The notes under the pieces were generated by a model. That model saw only the letters and a list, made by a program, of their open reading frames with translations. It had not been told where the DNA came from and searched no databases. Positions 62,189-64,000 of a stretch of 64,000 nt of DNA are shown here, one piece after another (position 1 is the stretch's first letter; each line of letters opens with the position of its first letter). Position numbers and translations under genes: made by a program. Source of the DNA: GCA-002727735 sp038134525 (GTDB lineage Bacteria; Bacteroidota; Bacteroidia; Flavobacteriales_D; Parvicellaceae); contig JAYPVI010000003.1 in NCBI GenBank assembly GCA_038134525.1, forward strand, positions 1 to 64,000, in the 5' to 3' direction.

Positions 62189-62770
62189 CTTTCCTGAACT
62201 TTTTAAGATATATTTTCCCAATATATCGAACTCTATATTCACTAAGTCTCCTACAAGTATTTTATTGAAATTGGTATGTTTATAGGTGTAAGGGATAATG
62301 GCAACTTCAATTTGTTGATTTAGTGTTTTTGTTACGGTTAAACTTACTCCATTGATACAGATTGATCCTTTATGAACCACTAGTTTGTCAACATCTTTAT
62401 TTCCTTGAAAAAGGTATCTCCAACTGCCTTTTTCTTCAGTAACTTGAATGCATTCAGCTGTTGAATCAACATGACCTTGTACCATGTGACCGTCTAATCT
62501 ATCTCCCACCTTCAGACATCTTTCTAAATTAACTATATCTCCTTTTATCAGGGTATTTAAATTGGTAATCGTTAGCGTCTCTGAAATAGCTGTTACTTTG
62601 TGCCAATCTTGGTTTTGTTCAACAACTGTTAAACAAACTCCATTATGTGATATACTTTGGTCAATCTTTAATTCCTTAGAAATAACTGATCTAATCACAA
62701 AATGAGTGTTTTGATTTTCTTTAATAACATCAATAACTTCACCTATTTCTTCAATAATTCCAGTAAACAT
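62183..62770 (-). CDS. ribE: riboflavin synthase, alpha chain
   Basis: 195 residues, two tandem beta-barrels. The start MFTGIIEEIGEV is diagnostic; the repeats are marked by SISHNGVCLTVV and GSICINGVSLTVT, with VQGHVDSTAE in the second half. It dismutates 6,7-dimethyl-8-ribityllumazine to riboflavin in the cytoplasm. No FMN riboswitch is visible upstream, as the gene follows a T9SS cargo gene with a 1-base overlap. Confidence 0.96.
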   Translation of the reverse strand: MFTGIIEEIGEVIDVIKENQNTHFVIRSVISKELKIDQSISHNGVCLTVVEQNQDWHKVTAISETLTITNLNTLIKGDIVNLERCLKVGDRLDGHMVQGHVDSTAECIQVTEEKGSWRYLFQGNKDVDKLVVHKGSICINGVSLTVTKTLNQQIEVAIIPYTYKHTNFNKILVGDLVNIEFDILGKYILKSSGKL

Positions 62771-64000
62771 TAATCTTGATTGTTAAAATCTCTTACTAAA
62801 TGTGTAAATCCATTCAAATTTTTATTAACTATTCCTTGTAATCTCAATGTTTCTACAATACAAGTGTAATAATAAATTCCTGATGGCAATGGGAGTTGAC
62901 TTCCTTGATGAACACCATCCCATTTAAAAGAAGGTGATTTAGTTTTAAATACTGGATCACCCCATCTGTTAAAAAGATGAAGGTCTATGCCGCTCACGTA
63001 TCTTATGGGAAATAATGCTTGGAAAGCATCATTGTTCCCGTCATTGTTCGGTGTAAAAATATTAGGCAAATCAAATAAAGGGCAATTGTCAAAGCAAATA
63101 GTATCACTAGGGTTGCTTTCATTACTGTATGGAACAGAATCAAGTGATGTAATGTAATAACAACCGGCTACCGAAACTTGACCATTATAAATATAGTGGT
63201 GCTGGTAATTTGTGTCAAAAATATTATTAAAGGTCTCTATTAATCGGAACGAACTATCTAAAAATGGTTGAAAATACAATTGATAAGATACCGCATCATC
63301 TGATCCAAAATTATTTGGATTAGTCCAACTAAACGTATTGAACCCTAATTCACAATTTTCTTGACTTTGATAGACTATATTTTCATTAATATTAATTATA
63401 GAACCACTATCTAAATTAGTTGATATGTCTGGTGGTAAAGGTGGTGTGAAATCAAAGGGGATGTCACAAACCCTCTGAGATAAATTAATTATAGGACTGG
63501 TTAACGAAGCGTAAGATGGTGAGCCTACACTTTGGATGAAATAACAATATTCCTTTTGATTAATAAGACCAGAATCTAAATAGTAGTTAGTTGAAGATGA
63601 GTCTAATAGAGTATAAGACCCGTTTATACTATCAGAACGATATATATGAAAATCAACATTATTCCAAGGAACGTCATAACTCCAAAAAAGTTCAATTTGA
63701 TTATCATTAGGTACAGTATAAAGGTGTACGCTACTGGCAGGTTCAGTTTGACCAAGTAATGTATCCATTCCATTTGCGTTATAATATATTTCAACGGTAT
63801 AAAGTCTGTTTGTATCGGTAGTATTCGTTATGAAATTATAAGAAGTGTCTAAGTTTTGTAATATGAATGATGAAGGGCTCTGGTAAATCAATTGACCTAA
63901 ATCATTTCTTATTCTATAATGATAGGGAGGCAAATAAACACTAGTGTCTAAATCAAATGGATGATACCAAACAATAGAATCAATACCAGTTGAGACTCCG
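62770..64000 (-). CDS. T9SS type B sorting-domain protein, 3' part only
   Basis: The frame is open to the right edge of the window, so the N-terminus lies beyond 64000. The visible 410 residues hold fibronectin-like domains (about two, with NQIELFWSYDVPWNNVDFHI and CELGFNTFSWTNPNNFG) and the gliding-motility-associated C-terminal domain: LPNIFTPNNDGNNDAFQALF, LFNRWGDPVF, WDGVHQG. It should be a surface-exported T9SS cargo. No PorP/SprF gene is next to it here. It overlaps ribE by one base. Confidence 0.88.
   Translation of the reverse strand, partial: GVSTGIDSIVWYHPFDLDTSVYLPPYHYRIRNDLGQLIYQSPSSFILQNLDTSYNFITNTTDTNRLYTVEIYYNANGMDTLLGQTEPASSVHLYTVPNDNQIELFWSYDVPWNNVDFHIYRSDSINGSYTLLDSSSTNYYLDSGLINQKEYCYFIQSVGSPSYASLTSPIINLSQRVCDIPFDFTPPLPPDISTNLDSGSIININENIVYQSQENCELGFNTFSWTNPNNFGSDDAVSYQLYFQPFLDSSFRLIETFNNIFDTNYQHHYIYNGQVSVAGCYYITSLDSVPYSNESNPSDTICFDNCPLFDLPNIFTPNNDGNNDAFQALFPIRYVSGIDLHLFNRWGDPVFKTKSPSFKWDGVHQGSQLPLPSGIYYYTCIVETLRLQGIVNKNLNGFTHLVRDFNNQD

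Noticed and set aside
62183..62770. FMN riboswitch at ribE
   Set aside because: The gene is preceded directly by coding sequence with a 1-base overlap; no riboswitch fits.

Overview
The window is AT-rich chromosomal DNA from a member of the Bacteroidota, most likely order Flavobacteriales. Support comes from type IX secretion (T9SS) cargo tails of both kinds (type A sorting domains and the gliding-motility-associated type B domain), a PorP/SprF partner gene, many MORN-repeat proteins, lipoproteins with the expected lipobox, an ATP synthase operon without atpD/atpC, and promoters of the Bacteroidota form TAnnTTTG. I saw no tRNA, rRNA, insertion sequence, prophage, CRISPR array or plasmid functions. 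Coding density is very high. Several genes probably start at TTG or GTG, and convergent genes often overlap at their stop codons.

Layout. 1-6.7 kb: lineage-specific genes, namely two MORN_2 paralogues, a classical MORN protein, small lipoproteins, a hot-dog thioesterase and unknowns. 6.7-8.6 kb: a sugar-kinase-like gene overlapping a nucleotidyltransferase. 9-11 kb: a flavoprotein. 11.1-15.4 kb: leucine operon leuA-leuC-leuD-leuB on the minus strand, preceded by a short leucine-rich leader frame; LeuA lacks the regulatory domain. 16-25.4 kb: a packed minus-strand run with T9SS endonuclease I, a metallo-beta-lactamase-fold protein, an arylsulfotransferase-like protein, DoxX, CapA, MsrB, a pterin-dehydratase-like protein, an NAD(P)-binding protein and a C-terminal processing protease. 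25.4-28 kb: asnB and a divergent EI24/CysZ-like gene whose promoters form a mirror pair.

27.9-36.7 kb is the most interesting part. Seven minus-strand genes separated by no more than 19 bases encode a haem lipoprotein, an exported CxxCH protein, a large T9SS subtilase, a TIGR03643 protein, a secreted thioredoxin-fold protein, an outer-membrane protein with a Cys-Cys mature N-terminus, and a TlpA-like protein. A DUF5777-like barrel and a YceI protein are divergent from it. I read this as a candidate envelope redox module.

36.7-40.7 kb: a T9SS type B cargo with its PorP/SprF partner. 40.8-44.3 kb: a small membrane protein, a hybrid histidine kinase with Hpt domain, and a LytTR regulator. 44.3-48.1 kb: 3-oxoacid CoA-transferase and a PBP1A carrying an unusual paired-CxxC insert. 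48.3-54 kb: ATP synthase genes (atpZ-like, a membrane gene, atpB-E-F-H-A-G) with a stem-loop after atpE and a clear terminator after atpG. 54-64 kb: an NtrY-like kinase, recO, a TonB-dependent receptor, an Lrp-type regulator, a cyclase, hemW, a biotin carrier protein, a YceI-like lipoprotein, ribE, and the 3' part of another T9SS type B cargo that runs off the window.
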